Part shown: positions 1 through 8,547 of the stretch, in pieces
Layout of the letters: each line of letters starts with the position of its first letter
Numbering within the stretch: the stretch's first letter is position 1
Source of the DNA: Thermomonospora echinospora
GTDB taxonomy: Bacteria > Actinomycetota > Actinomycetes > Streptosporangiales > Streptosporangiaceae
Assembly: GCF_900108175.1 (NCBI RefSeq)
Contig: NZ_FNVO01000004.1
Location: 496,001-560,000, forward strand
Length of the DNA: 64,000 bases
Direction of reading: 5' to 3'
Translations under genes and position numbers: made by a program
Notes under the pieces: generated by a model
Database searches by the model: none
Told to the model about the DNA's origin: nothing
The model's input: only the letters and a program-made list of their open reading frames with translations

Positions 1-2
1 GC

Positions 3-50
3 CTTGACCGGGGAGCTGGTAGGCGAACGCCGGCGCGGCGTCCGGTCAAG
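3..50. terminator. Inverted repeat, possible terminator of an upstream gene
   Basis: CTTGACCGG (3-11) is complementary to CCGGTCAAG (42-50), and a second stem, ACGCCG/CGGCGT with a GCG loop, lies inside at 27-41. This looks like the terminator of a gene that lies left of the window, but that gene is not visible. Confidence 0.4.
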
Positions 51-134
51 CCGCTTCGGGTGAACTCGCTCACATGGGTGCGGCCCGTACGGGCCGGGGA
101 CGAGTCGGGAACATAGGCGCAGGCAGGCGGGCCC

Positions 135-169
135 TAGACTGAAGGCCTGCCCCACGTTCTCCGAAAGGC
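135..169 (+). promoter_or_regulatory. guaA promoter -10 and ribosome binding site
   Basis: TAGACT at 135-140 fits the actinobacterial TANNNT -10 consensus and GAAAGG at 163-168 is a ribosome binding site 8 bases before the GTG at 177. No convincing -35 is visible. A perfect palindrome, GGCCCGTACGGGCC, lies upstream at 83-96. The predicted 5' leader would be about 30 bases. Confidence 0.4.
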
Positions 170-176
170 GTTATCG

Positions 177-1832
177 GTGTCCCTCGATCAGATCGAGCAG
201 TCCTTCGACACCGTGCTCGTCGTCGACTTCGGCGCGCAGTACGCGCAGCTGATCGCGCGGCGCGTACGCGAGTGCAACGTGTTCAGCGAGATCGTCCCGT
301 GCACCATGCCGGTGGACCAGATGCTGGCCAAGCGGCCGAAGGCGATCATTCTGTCCGGCGGGCCCTCCTCGGTGTACGAGGCCGGTGCCCCGGCCGCGCC
401 CGCCGGCCTGTTCGAGACCGGGGTGCCGACCCTGGGCATCTGCTACGGCCACCAGGTCATGGCGCAGGCCCTCGGCGGGCTGGTGGAGAACTCCGACGTC
501 GCCGAGTACGGCCGCACCGCCGTCAACGTGATCGACGGCGGGGTGCTGCTGGCCGGGCTGCCGTCCCTCCAGGCGGTGTGGATGTCGCACCGCGACCACA
601 CCAGCGCCGCCCCGGACGGCTTCACCATCACCGCCCGTACCGACGTCACCCCGGTCGCCGCGATGGAGCACCCCGAACGCGGTCTGTACGGCGTGCAGTT
701 CCACCCCGAGGTGATGCACACCGAGCACGGCATGGCGATGCTGCGGCACTTCCTGTTCGACGCGGCCGGCTGCCGTCCCGGCTGGACCATGGTCAACATC
801 GCCGAGGAGGCCATCGAGACCGTCCGCGCCCAGGTCGGCGGCAAGCGCGCCATCTGCGGCCTGTCGGGCGGCGTGGACTCGGCGGTGGCCGCCGCGCTCG
901 TCCAGCGCGCCATCGGCTCCCAGCTCACCTGCGTCTTCGTCGACCACGGACTGCTGCGCAAGGGCGAGGCCGAGCAGGTCGAGAAGGACTTCGTCGCCGC
1001 CACCGGCGTCGACCTGCACGTGGTGGACGCCCAGGAGCGCTTCCTGACCGCGCTGGCCGGGGTCGTCGACCCCGAGGAGAAGCGCAAGATCATCGGCCGG
1101 GAGTTCATCCGGGTCTTCGAGAGCGCCGCCCGCGAGATCGTCGACGTCCACGCCGCCCGCAGCGAAGCAAGGGACGGCGTGGGCGCCGCGGGGGGTTCAG
1201 GGGGGTCGTCCCCCCAGGAGGGGCACGACGAGAGCGGCGAGGTGGAGTTCCTCGTCCAGGGCACCCTCTACCCGGACGTGGTGGAGTCCGGCGGTGGCAC
1301 CGGCGCGGCCAACATCAAGTCCCACCACAACGTCGGCGGCCTGCCCGAGGACCTGAGGTTCCGGCTCGTCGAGCCGCTGCGGACGCTGTTCAAGGACGAG
1401 GTGCGCGCCCTCGGCGAGCAACTGGGGCTGCCCGCCGAGATCGTCTGGCGCCAGCCGTTCCCCGGCCCCGGCCTGGGCATCCGCATCATCGGCGAGGTCA
1501 CCCGCGAGCGCCTGGACCTGCTGCGCGAGGCCGACGCCATCGCCCGCGAGGAGCTCACCGCCGCCGGGCTGGACCGCGACATCTGGCAGTTCCCGGTGGT
1601 GCTGCTGGCCGACGTCCGCTCGGTCGGCGTCCAGGGCGACAGCCGCACCTACGGCCACCCGGTGGTGCTGCGCCCCGTCACCAGCGAGGACGCCATGACC
1701 GCCGACTGGGCCCGCCTCCCCTACGACGTCCTGCAGCGCATCTCCACCCGCATCACCAACGAGGTCCGCGAGATCAACCGCGTCGTGGTCGACATCACCA
1801 GCAAGCCCCCGGGCACCATCGAGTGGGAGTAG
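177..1832 (+). CDS. guaA: GMP synthase (glutamine-hydrolysing)
   Basis: Converts XMP to GMP with ATP and glutamine, the last step of guanylate synthesis, in the cytoplasm. The N-terminal class I glutamine amidotransferase has its catalytic cysteine in GICYGHQ (Cys89) with His176 and Glu178 in QFHPE. The ATP pyrophosphatase P-loop SGGVDS is at about 230-235, and the C-terminal dimerisation domain ends in [12 protein letters not shown] start with GAAAGG upstream. At 551 residues it is about 25-30 longer than the usual 520-526. The excess is a Gly/Ser-rich stretch at about residues 324-353 between the pyrophosphatase core and the conserved [16 protein letters not shown] segment. The frame stays open through it, so the enzyme is probably functional. 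Confidence 0.97.
   Translation: MSLDQIEQSFDTVLVVDFGAQYAQLIARRVRECNVFSEIVPCTMPVDQMLAKRPKAIILSGGPSSVYEAGAPAAPAGLFETGVPTLGICYGHQVMAQALGGLVENSDVAEYGRTAVNVIDGGVLLAGLPSLQAVWMSHRDHTSAAPDGFTITARTDVTPVAAMEHPERGLYGVQFHPEVMHTEHGMAMLRHFLFDAAGCRPGWTMVNIAEEAIETVRAQVGGKRAICGLSGGVDSAVAAALVQRAIGSQLTCVFVDHGLLRKGEAEQVEKDFVAATGVDLHVVDAQERFLTALAGVVDPEEKRKIIGREFIRVFESAAREIVDVHAARSEARDGVGAAGGSGGSSPQEGHDESGEVEFLVQGTLYPDVVESGGGTGAANIKSHHNVGGLPEDLRFRLVEPLRTLFKDEVRALGEQLGLPAEIVWRQPFPGPGLGIRIIGEVTRERLDLLREADAIAREELTAAGLDRDIWQFPVVLLADVRSVGVQGDSRTYGHPVVLRPVTSEDAMTADWARLPYDVLQRISTRITNEVREINRVVVDITSKPPGTIEWE
1147..1235 (+). repeat. In-frame GC-rich palindromic insertion inside guaA
   Basis: This segment encodes residues not expected in GuaA (around [16 protein letters not shown] and [11 protein letters not shown]). 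It contains GGGGGG (1200-1205), a TCGT loop and CCCCCC (1210-1215), followed by a second G-run. The composition and hairpin resemble dispersed GC-rich palindromic repeats of actinomycetes rather than GuaA coding sequence. That it is an inserted repeat is inference from the length excess and the abrupt change of character. Confidence 0.55.
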
Positions 1833-1930
1833 CGCACCTTTTGCAGCCAATCGTGCACGGGGAGTGTCCGCCGTTCCTATGATGCGGCGTGTGACACACT
1901 GGACACGAAGAAGCTGGAAAGGGGATGGGG

Positions 1931-2503
1931 ATGCCGGCGGTGGCCGAGGACTACATGAGCATCTGGAACCATCCCGGCGAGTGGACCGAGGAAGACTACC
2001 TCGCGCTGCCCAGGGGAGCGGCGAAGATCGAGCTGATCGACGGGAGGCTCCTCGTGAGCCCCATGCCGAGTAGGCTCCATCAGAAGTACATGCAACGACT
2101 CGCCGTCCACCTCGACGCCCAGTCGCCGGACGCCCTCGATGTGGTGATCGAGGTCAATCTGCGGGTCGGGACGGACAAGATTCTCATCCCCGACCTGCTG
2201 GCCACCTATGAGCCGGGCGACACCTACGTCCACGACGCCAAGCACGTCCTGCTGGTCGGCGAGATCGTCTCTCCCTCGAACCGGGGAGAGGAGTGGATGC
2301 AGAAGTCAAGGTTCTACGCCCGCGCGGAGATCCCCTGGTACCTCCTGGTGGAGAGGGACGCCGAAGGGGGGCCGACGCTCATCCTCGGCCGCCGCGAGGG
2401 CGAGTGCTACGTGGAACATGCCCGAGCGACGCCCGGACAGGAACTGGTGTTCCCCGAGCCACTCGGCACCATGGATCCCGCCGTACTGCTCCGCAGTCGT
2501 TGA
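1931..2503 (+). CDS. Uma2-family (DUF820) restriction-endonuclease-like protein
   Basis: A small PD-(D/E)XK-fold protein of the Uma2 family, common in actinomycetes and cyanobacteria; its biological role is not established. Typical segments are visible: KIELIDGRLLVSP near the N-terminus, ILIPDLL, the acidic motif LVGEIVSPSN, and a following QKSRFYARAEIPWYLLV that supplies the conserved lysine and tyrosine. ATG at 1931 is preferred over 1925 because GGAAAGGGG (1916-1924) is then 6 bases away. It has its own transcription unit after guaA. It could be a nuclease associated with an unknown mobile or stress function. Confidence 0.85.
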   Translation: MPAVAEDYMSIWNHPGEWTEEDYLALPRGAAKIELIDGRLLVSPMPSRLHQKYMQRLAVHLDAQSPDALDVVIEVNLRVGTDKILIPDLLATYEPGDTYVHDAKHVLLVGEIVSPSNRGEEWMQKSRFYARAEIPWYLLVERDAEGGPTLILGRREGECYVEHARATPGQELVFPEPLGTMDPAVLLRSR

Positions 2504-2562
2504 CGGACCGTCGAAGGCCCGGGGAACGTGCGTTCGCCCGGGCCCTTGCGGGTGCGTGGAGG

Positions 2563-3105
2563 TCAGAGTGCGGCGGGGGCCAGGGCGGCCTCGGCCTCCA
2601 GGGTGGCGGCGGTGGCGTTGACCACGGCGGCGATGCGCAGCGCCTCCTGGATCTGCTCGCGGGGCAGGCCGGCCTCGCGCAGCACCTTCTCGTGTGACTC
2701 CAGGCAGCGGCCGCAGCCGTTGATCGCCGACACGGCCAGGCACCACAGCTCGAAGTCGACCTTGTCCACGCCCGGCTTGCCGATGATCGACATGCGCAGC
2801 TTGGCGGGCAGGGTGGCGTAGGTCTCGTCGCCGATCAGGTGGGTGGCCCGGTAGTAGACGTTGTTCATGGCCATGATCGACGCGGCGCCCTTGGCCGCCT
2901 CGAACGCCTCGGCCGACAGGTAGTCACCGGCCTCCTGGGACAGTTCGGCGATGACCTGCCGGCTGCCGGTGGCCAGCGCGCAGGCCAGCACGGTGCCCCA
3001 CAGCTGCTGCTCGGTGAGCTGGGAGGTGGTGGTCACCGAGCCCAGGTTGAGCTTGGTGTCCTTGGCGTAGGCGGGCAGGGCTTCCTTCAGCGCGTCAACG
3101 CTCAC
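2563..3105 (-). CDS. ahpD: Alkylhydroperoxidase AhpD
   Basis: All-helical thiol reductase that regenerates AhpC during peroxide reduction in mycobacteria and relatives. The 180-residue protein carries the redox pair Cys131/Cys134 in [11 protein letters not shown], with the following His138 and an upstream Glu that complete the AhpD proton relay. GTG start at 3105 preceded by GGAAAGGAAG. It lies downstream of ahpC on the same strand but 217 bp away, with two hairpins between them, so it may be partly uncoupled from ahpC. Confidence 0.95.
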   Translation of the reverse strand: MSVDALKEALPAYAKDTKLNLGSVTTTSQLTEQQLWGTVLACALATGSRQVIAELSQEAGDYLSAEAFEAAKGAASIMAMNNVYYRATHLIGDETYATLPAKLRMSIIGKPGVDKVDFELWCLAVSAINGCGRCLESHEKVLREAGLPREQIQEALRIAAVVNATAATLEAEAALAPAAL

Positions 3106-3127
3106 AGCGCGGCTTCCTTTCCTGCGA

Positions 3128-3212
3128 ACGGCCGGTCGCGGCTGTTGACGCGACCGGCCGTCTGGTGCTTGCGGAGTGGCCTCGTCCTTCCGGGCGGTGG
3201 TCGCCCGGAAGG
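3128..3212 (-). terminator. Two hairpins between ahpC and ahpD
   Basis: Arms 3128-3140 and 3149-3161 form a perfect 13-bp stem (ACGGCCGGTCGCG and complement). Arms 3186-3196 and 3202-3212 form a perfect 11-bp stem (CCTTCCGGGCG, loop GTGGT). No T-run follows. The second lies after ahpC and could be a terminator. The first sits about 20 bases before the ahpD start and could attenuate or stabilise the distal message. Confidence 0.55.
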
Positions 3213-3322
3213 GGTCGGCTGCCGGTCGGCCGCCGGTCAGGCGCCCACCGGGGCCGGCGGGCGTTGCGGCGACCGGGATGGCCTCGCCCTTCCCGAAGCG
3301 GTGAAGGGCGGCCGGACGCCGG

Positions 3323-3877
3323 TCAGGCGCCCGCCATGAGCTTCTGGGCGTCCAGGGTGGCCTCGCCCTTGTTCCAGTTGCACGGGCACAGCTCGTCGGA
3401 CTGCAGGGCGTCGAGGACCCGCAGGACCTCCTTGACGTTGCGGCCCACCGAGCCCGCCGTCACCATCGCGAACTGGATCTCGTTGTTCGGGTCGACGATG
3501 AAGGTGGCGCGCTGGGCGACGCCGTCCGGGGTGAGGATGCCCAGGGCCTCGGTCAGCTCGCGGTTGAGGTCCGACAGCATCGGGAACGGCAGCTCGCGCA
3601 GGTCCGGGTGGTCCTTGCGCCAGGCGAAGTGCACGAACTCGTTGTCCACGGAGGCGCCGAGGACCTGGGCGTCGCGGTCGGCGAACTCGCCGTTCAGCCG
3701 GCCGAACTCGGCGATCTCGGTCGGGCAGATGAAGGTGAAGTCCTTGGGCCAGAAGAACACCACCCGCCACTTGCCCTCGTAGGTCTTGTGGTTGATGGTC
3801 TCGAACGCCTTGTCCGGGTCCAGCGAGACGCAGGCGGTCAGCTCGTACTCGGGGAACTGGTCACCGACGGTGAGCAC
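3323..3877 (-). CDS. ahpC: Peroxiredoxin AhpC
   Basis: Typical 2-Cys peroxiredoxin that reduces hydrogen peroxide, alkyl peroxides and peroxynitrite. The peroxidatic cysteine is Cys51 in DFTFICPTE; the resolving region near the C-terminus is ELCPCNW (Cys164, Cys166), the pattern of the AhpD-dependent actinobacterial AhpC. 184 residues, within the normal range. GTG start at 3877 with AAGGAG upstream. It is divergent from oxyR and separated by about 150 bp, consistent with OxyR control. Confidence 0.96.
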   Translation of the reverse strand: MLTVGDQFPEYELTACVSLDPDKAFETINHKTYEGKWRVVFFWPKDFTFICPTEIAEFGRLNGEFADRDAQVLGASVDNEFVHFAWRKDHPDLRELPFPMLSDLNRELTEALGILTPDGVAQRATFIVDPNNEIQFAMVTAGSVGRNVKEVLRVLDALQSDELCPCNWNKGEATLDAQKLMAGA

Positions 3878-4029
3878 GGACTCTCCTTTTTCGCTCGGTT
3901 CGTGAAATGTGTCACAAGCGTTCCGATGGGGCGGCTGAGGGCATCGGGGCTGGTGAGCGGTCTCCAGACTGCCCTGGCTATCGTGAAATGAGAAATCGAA
4001 CGATCGCTTTGTGCCGATAGGAGACGGTT
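3878..4029. promoter_or_regulatory. Divergent ahpC/oxyR control region
   Basis: Intergenic region between the divergent starts. It contains an inverted pair CTATCG (3978-3983) and CGATAG (4015-4020), resembling the ATAG/CTAT half-site elements of OxyR operators, and AGGAG (4019-4023) as the oxyR ribosome binding site. An operator here is expected from the gene arrangement; its exact position is inference. Confidence 0.4.
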
Positions 4030-4953
4030 ATCAGTAGGCCCACCGTCGCGCAGTTGCGCGCGTTCCTCGCGCTGGCCGAGCACCTGCACTTCCGCGATGC
4101 CGCCGCCGTGCTGGGGATGAGCCAGCCCGCGCTCTCGGGGGCGGTGGCCGCTCTGGAGCACGCCCTGAACACCAGGCTGGTCGAGCGTACGACACGCAAG
4201 GTCCTGCTGACTCCGGCGGGGGAGCGGGTGGCCCGGCGCGCGGAGTCGGTGCTGGCCGAGCTGGACCGGCTGGTCGACGAGGTGCACGCGGCCCGCGGCC
4301 CGCTGGTCGGCCCGCTGCGGCTGGGCGTGATCCCGACCGTGGCGCCCTATCTGCTGCCCGCGGTGCTGCCCCGACTGGCCCGTGACTTCCCCGAGCTGGA
4401 GCTGTCGGTGCGCGAGCAGCAGACCGACCACCTCGTGACCGAGCTGCTGGCGGGCCGGCTGGACGCGGTACTCCTGGCGCTGCCGGTGACCGCCTCCGGG
4501 GTGGTCGAGCTGCCGCTGTACGAGGAGGATTTCCTGCTGGTCGCGCCCAGCGCGCAGCCGATCGGCCCGGCGCCGGTGCCCCGGCGGGTGCTCGGTGAGC
4601 TGGAGGTCATCCTGCTGAACGAGGGGCACTGCCTGCGCGACCAGGCCCTGGACGTGTGCCGCGAGGCCGGGGGGCGGGCGACCGCCGCCACCTACGCCGC
4701 CGGCCTGGCCACGCTGGTGCAGCTGGTGTCCGGCGGTCTCGGCGTGACGCTGCTCCCGCAGACCGCGCTGCCCGTGGAGACCCGGCGGGCGGACGGGGTG
4801 GCGGTGTACCGGTTCGCCGATCCCGCCCCCGGCCGCCGCATCGGCCTCGTGCACCGGGCGACCTCGCCCCGGGCGGCCGAGTTCGAGGTGCTGGCGCGCA
4901 GCGTCCGCGCCGCGGTCGCCGAGGCCCACCCCAAGGTCCGCATCTACTCCTGA
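4030..4953 (+). CDS. oxyR: Peroxide sensor OxyR, LysR family
   Basis: LysR-type transcriptional activator of peroxide defence. The N-terminal winged HTH spans roughly residues 5-65. The redox cysteines are recognisable in GHCLRDQALDVC, 9 residues apart as in E. coli Cys199/Cys208; here they would be Cys201 and Cys210. The first conventional start, TTG 4054, would delete about 8 conserved N-terminal residues (RPTVAQL). AGGAG at 4019-4023 instead places an ATC codon at 4030 at ideal spacing, giving 307 residues versus 305 for E. coli OxyR. I therefore annotate the rare ATC start, with 4054 as the fallback. A stop codon at 4018 excludes anything further upstream. Confidence 0.85.
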   Translation: MSRPTVAQLRAFLALAEHLHFRDAAAVLGMSQPALSGAVAALEHALNTRLVERTTRKVLLTPAGERVARRAESVLAELDRLVDEVHAARGPLVGPLRLGVIPTVAPYLLPAVLPRLARDFPELELSVREQQTDHLVTELLAGRLDAVLLALPVTASGVVELPLYEEDFLLVAPSAQPIGPAPVPRRVLGELEVILLNEGHCLRDQALDVCREAGGRATAATYAAGLATLVQLVSGGLGVTLLPQTALPVETRRADGVAVYRFADPAPGRRIGLVHRATSPRAAEFEVLARSVRAAVAEAHPKVRIYS

Positions 4954-4975
4954 ACGGCCTGGTGAACGGCTCCGC

Positions 4976-4999
4976 GAACGCCCGGCATGCCGGGCGTTC
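4976..4999. terminator. Palindrome downstream of oxyR
   Basis: GAACGCCCGGCATGCCGGGCGTTC is a perfect 24-bp inverted repeat 23 bases after the oxyR stop. No T-tract follows; such hairpins commonly end genes in high-GC actinobacteria. Confidence 0.6.
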
Positions 5000-5175
5000 A
5001 CCGGAACCGGGGGACGGGCAAAGCGCCGCCGGAGTGTCCCGGCGGCGGGTAACGGTCACCGCAAGGCTTGGCCGCCGGCCGGTGGCGCCCGCCGATTCGG
5101 GGCATTGCAGGCTCATCGGGAGGGGGTGCCGCACATGGGGACAGGGCAGATCATCGCCGACGGCCGCCGCGCCCG

Positions 5176-6414
5176 ATGAAGGTCACGTACGTGCTGATGC
5201 ACGCCTACGGCATGGGCGGGACGATCCGTACCGTCATCAACCAGGCCAACGCCATGGCCGAGGCGGGACACGAGGTCGCGATCGCCAGCGTGGTCCGCCG
5301 GCGGGACCGGCCCAGGTTCCCCGTCGACGGCCGGGTCCGCATGATCACCATCGCCGACCACCGCGGACGGCCCGCCCCGCCGCCGCCCCGCGGCGGCCGG
5401 CTCGGCCGGTGGCTGCGCAGGCACTGGACGGTCCCGGTCGCCCCCGGCGAGGAGCCCGGCTCCGAGGTGCCGGTGGGGGAGGCTGCCAAGCGCACCTTCA
5501 CCCGCGAGGTCGAGGAGGGGTTCATCGAGTACGTGCGGGGCCTGCGGGAAGGGGTGCTGGTCACCACCCGTCCCGCCCTCAACCTGTTGTCGGCGCGCTA
5601 CGCCCCGCAGGAGCTCGTCCGCGTCGCCCAGGACCACATGCACCTCACCAGCTACAAGCCGGCCGTGCACGCGGCGATCCTGGCCGACTACCCGCGGCTG
5701 GACGCGGTGGTCTCGCTGACCCGCCAGGACGAGGAGGACTACCGGCGGGCGATGGGCGACCGGGTGCGGATCGCGCAGATCCCCAACCCGCTGCACTCGC
5801 TGGACGTGCCCCGCACCGACCACAGCGCCAAGGTCGTGGTGGCGGCCGGGCGGCTCACCCGGCAGAAGGGCTTCGACCTGCTGATCGAGGCGTTCGGGCA
5901 GGTCGCGGCGCAGTATCCGGACTGGACGCTGCGGATCTACGGTGGCGGGCCCTGGGAGGGGCGGCTGCGCGGGCAGATCCGTCGGCGGCGGCTGGGCGAC
6001 CACGTTCTGCTGATGGGGACGGTCAAGGGCTTCGACCGCGAACTGGCGCAGGCGTCGATCTACGCCCTCAGCTCGCGGTTCGAGGGCTTCGCGATGGTGA
6101 TGCTGGAGGCGTTGAACTGCGGGCTCCCGGTGGTGGGCTTCGACTGCCCGACCGGCCCCCGGGAGGTCATCCGGGACGGGGAGAACGGGCTGCTGGTGCC
6201 GCCGGAGGACCCGGACGCGCTGGCGGCGGCGCTGTGCCGGCTGATCGGGGACCGCCGGCTGCGGCGGCGCCTGGGCACGGCCGCGATCGGTACCGCGGCC
6301 GGGTACGGGCCGGTCCCGATCCGCCACCGCTGGGAGGCCCTGTTCGCCGAGCTGCTGCGGGCCAAGTCCGCAGGTCCGGACGGTCGGCCGACCGGTACGT
6401 CCTTGCCCGCGTAG
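5176..6414 (+). CDS. Glycosyltransferase family 4
   Basis: GT-B fold retaining glycosyltransferase of 412 residues. The N-terminus MKVTYVLMHAYGMGGTIRT is the acceptor-side glycine-rich loop typical of GT4 enzymes. The C-terminal nucleotide-sugar domain has GRLTRQKGFDLLIEAF, IYGGGPWEG and the EX7E-like region SRFEGFAMVMLEALNCGLPV. No membrane segment is evident. ATG 5176 is chosen because it begins the conserved beta strand; longer in-frame starts add only low-complexity sequence. The donor and acceptor are unknown. The neighbouring CDP-alcohol phosphatidyltransferase and similar actinomycete clusters suggest a cell-envelope polymer such as teichoic or glycolipid material, which is inference. 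Confidence 0.85.
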   Translation: MKVTYVLMHAYGMGGTIRTVINQANAMAEAGHEVAIASVVRRRDRPRFPVDGRVRMITIADHRGRPAPPPPRGGRLGRWLRRHWTVPVAPGEEPGSEVPVGEAAKRTFTREVEEGFIEYVRGLREGVLVTTRPALNLLSARYAPQELVRVAQDHMHLTSYKPAVHAAILADYPRLDAVVSLTRQDEEDYRRAMGDRVRIAQIPNPLHSLDVPRTDHSAKVVVAAGRLTRQKGFDLLIEAFGQVAAQYPDWTLRIYGGGPWEGRLRGQIRRRRLGDHVLLMGTVKGFDRELAQASIYALSSRFEGFAMVMLEALNCGLPVVGFDCPTGPREVIRDGENGLLVPPEDPDALAAALCRLIGDRRLRRRLGTAAIGTAAGYGPVPIRHRWEALFAELLRAKSAGPDGRPTGTSLPA

Positions 6415-6499
6415 CCGTCCGGTCAAGTGTGGGCCAAACGATGTCCCGGCAATCGCGATGCGTGTTCGCGTGCTCGCTCGGTGTAGAAATGCTGACCGT

Positions 6500-7453
6500 A
6501 TGGCGACGTTCTCCCTGGATGACATGCGCGCGGTCTGCAAGGGCCGTGACGCGTGGTGGACGGTGTTCCTGGTGGACCCGGTCGCGATCCGGCTGGCACT
6601 GCCGATCGCGAACCGGACGTCGATCACCCCGAACCAGCTCACCGCCGTCGCCTTCGCGTTCGGCCTGGCCGCCGCGGGCTGCTTCGCGCTGGCCGCGCCC
6701 GGGTGGCTGGCGCTGGGCGCGCTGCTCTACCACGTCGGTTTCGTGGTGGACTGTATGGACGGCAAGATCGCCAGGCTCAAGGGCACCGGCACGACGTTCG
6801 GCGCCTGGCTGGACTTCATGCTGGACCGGGTCCGCGACAGCCTGTGCGCCGTGGCCCTGACCGGCGGGCAGTACGCCCGGACCGGCCAGGTCGCCTACCT
6901 GTACGCGGGGATGGCCGTCCTCGCCCTCGACATGTTCCGGTACGTCAACGGGCCGCAGATCGTCAAGGCCCGCCGCGCGATGCGCACCGCGACGGCCGCC
7001 GCCCGGCGCCGGGCGGCGGCCGTCGCCGAGGGAGACCCCCGGATGGCGGTGCTCGGCGGGCAGGGCCACCGGGTGGTGACGCTCGGCGGAGGGGAGGGGC
7101 GGGTGGAGGAGCCGGAGGCCGAATTCGGGCGGACGCCCCACCCCGACCCGCACTACGTGTTCGACACCCGGTGGCCCTGGTACCGGCGGATCCGCCAGGG
7201 CCTGCTGCGGCGGCGGGTCCGCACGCATCTGGTGAGCGGGATCGAGTTCCAGATGTCGGTGTTCATCCTCGGCCCGCTGACCGGCGCGATCATCCCGATC
7301 ATCGTCGTCACCGGCGCGCTGCTGGTGTTCTTCGAACTGGTGATCATCTACAAGTTCTGGCTGTCCACCCGGGCGCACACCCGGCTGCTGGCCGTCCTGG
7401 AGGCCGGCAGCCGTCCCGTCACCGATCCCGCCAGGTCCCCCCTGCCCCGGTAG
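6500..7453 (+). CDS. CDP-alcohol phosphatidyltransferase family membrane protein
   Basis: Integral membrane enzyme that transfers a substituted phosphate group from a CDP-linked donor to an alcohol. The signature D-x2-D-G-x2-A-R-x8-G-x3-D-x3-D is present as DCMDGKIARL followed by GAWLDFMLD. Several hydrophobic helices lie at the N-terminus (after NRTSITPNQLT) and near the C-terminus (IEFQMSVFILGPLTG onward), with a long charged loop between. 317 residues from ATG 6500; an in-frame start at 6458 is less likely. The substrate cannot be read from sequence; it differs from short PgsA or Pis enzymes by its extended loop. Same strand as the preceding glycosyltransferase, 85 bp apart. Confidence 0.85.
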   Translation: MATFSLDDMRAVCKGRDAWWTVFLVDPVAIRLALPIANRTSITPNQLTAVAFAFGLAAAGCFALAAPGWLALGALLYHVGFVVDCMDGKIARLKGTGTTFGAWLDFMLDRVRDSLCAVALTGGQYARTGQVAYLYAGMAVLALDMFRYVNGPQIVKARRAMRTATAAARRRAAAVAEGDPRMAVLGGQGHRVVTLGGGEGRVEEPEAEFGRTPHPDPHYVFDTRWPWYRRIRQGLLRRRVRTHLVSGIEFQMSVFILGPLTGAIIPIIVVTGALLVFFELVIIYKFWLSTRAHTRLLAVLEAGSRPVTDPARSPLPR

Positions 7454-7596
7454 TGGCAGGCCCCGGTCGCCGGGGCCTGCCCACGCCGCCGAACGCCCGC
7501 GGCGCGGTGAGCCCACCTCGGCCGCCAGGACGGGGAGACTCCGGCCGTGAGCCGTTCCGCGGAACCCCCGGGACCGTGATCAACGCCGTAACCCGA

Positions 7597-7686
7597 TGGT
7601 GAGCCGGCTATGGCGGTCTTGGGGCATGATGAGCCGTCTGCGGCGGTCTTGGGGCATGATGAGCCGTCTGCGGCGGTCTTGGGGCG
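7597..7686. repeat. Three tandem copies of a 30-bp unit
   Basis: Units at 7597-7626, 7627-7656 and 7657-7686. The second and third are identical except for the last base; the first differs at a few positions. The shared core is GGCGGTCTTGGGGC preceded by TGATGAGCCGTCTGC. It sits in the roughly 290-bp gap between two convergent genes and does not lie in a supportable gene. The 30-bp period keeps reading frame, but the frame that reads through it runs antisense into the methyltransferase gene. Confidence 0.9.
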
Positions 7687-7746
7687 GGGGCGACAGGGCG
7701 CGTCACCCCGGGCGGGGCTAGACCCGGGGCGGACGTGGCGTGGGAC

Positions 7747-8451
7747 TCAGAGTTCCGGGCGGTGGGCCCGTGCGAACAGCGTGACGCCCGGCAGGGACTG
7801 CACCGGCAGGTATCGCTCCAGCATGGAGACCGCGCGCAGGCCCGCGTTGACGATCGGGTGCAGCCGCTCCATGTCCTGGGGGGTGGACTGGTGCCGCCGC
7901 CACTTGACGATCGGGCGCAATAGGACGTTCCAGCTCCACATGTGGTCGAGGTGTAGCCCGGCGTCCCGGACGACCTCGGCCAGCGACTCGCGGGTGTAGC
8001 GGCGGACGTGCCCGAGCGCGATGTCGTGCGCCGACCACAGGGACAGGTCGCAGGGCACGGAGATCAGCGCGCTGCCGCCCGGCCGCAGCACCCGGGCCAG
8101 CTCCCCGGCGGCCGTCCGGTCGTCGGGGATGTGCTGCAGCAGGTCGAGCGCCATCACGAAGTCGAAGTCGCCCGTCGACAGCGGAAGGTAGCAGGCGTCG
8201 CCGTGGTAGGCGTCGATGCCGCGCAGCCTGGCCAGCTCCACCGCGGCGGGCGAGGCGTCGATGGCGATGGCCTCCCAGCCGTGCTCCAGCAGCACCCGGG
8301 TGTTGCCGCCGCCCGCCGCGCCGATGTCGGCGGCGCGGCCCGGTGGCCCTTCCAGCCTGCGCAGCTGGCGGGCGATGATCGCCCGCCGCTCCCGATACCA
8401 CCAGTTGTCGTCCTCGATCGCGACGACCCGTTGAATCTCGACCGTGTCCAT
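7747..8451 (-). CDS. Class I SAM-dependent methyltransferase
   Basis: 234-residue methyltransferase. Motif I is visible as AADIGAAGGGNTRVLL, the acidic residue ending strand 2 as AIAIDASP, and motif IV as FDFVMALDLLQHI, followed by LRPGGSALISVP. The substrate is unknown. ATG 8451 is preferred over 8493 because GGTGGGGG lies just upstream and the longer version adds non-conserved residues. It stands alone, convergent with the phosphatidyltransferase gene; the C-terminal half shows conserved aromatic residues (MWSWNVLLRPIVKW) of unknown role. Confidence 0.85.
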   Translation of the reverse strand: MDTVEIQRVVAIEDDNWWYRERRAIIARQLRRLEGPPGRAADIGAAGGGNTRVLLEHGWEAIAIDASPAAVELARLRGIDAYHGDACYLPLSTGDFDFVMALDLLQHIPDDRTAAGELARVLRPGGSALISVPCDLSLWSAHDIALGHVRRYTRESLAEVVRDAGLHLDHMWSWNVLLRPIVKWRRHQSTPQDMERLHPIVNAGLRAVSMLERYLPVQSLPGVTLFARAHRPEL

Positions 8452-8547
8452 GGCCCCCACCGGACAGAGGTGCGTCGATGCGGTCGTCCGCATCCCTTAA
8501 TTACGGAACGTACCAGGCCAATGACTCACGGTGGTGGACCGGGGTCC

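Noticed and set aside
1147-1235. Frameshift or sequencing error in guaA
   Set aside because: Reading frame and conserved sequence continue on both sides; the insertion is a whole number of codons.
171-1264. Long open frames on the minus strand opposite guaA, and a 536-codon frame on the plus strand
   Set aside because: They are shadows of guaA in GC-rich DNA: repetitive Arg/Ala/Gly composition, no ribosome binding sites and no recognisable domains.
7597-7686. The 30-bp repeats as a CRISPR array
   Set aside because: Units are contiguous without spacers and lack repeat palindromy.
7610-7999. Plus-strand frame encoding repeated AVLGHDEPSA units
   Set aside because: It reads through the 30-bp repeat but continues antisense into a clear methyltransferase gene and lacks a ribosome binding site.
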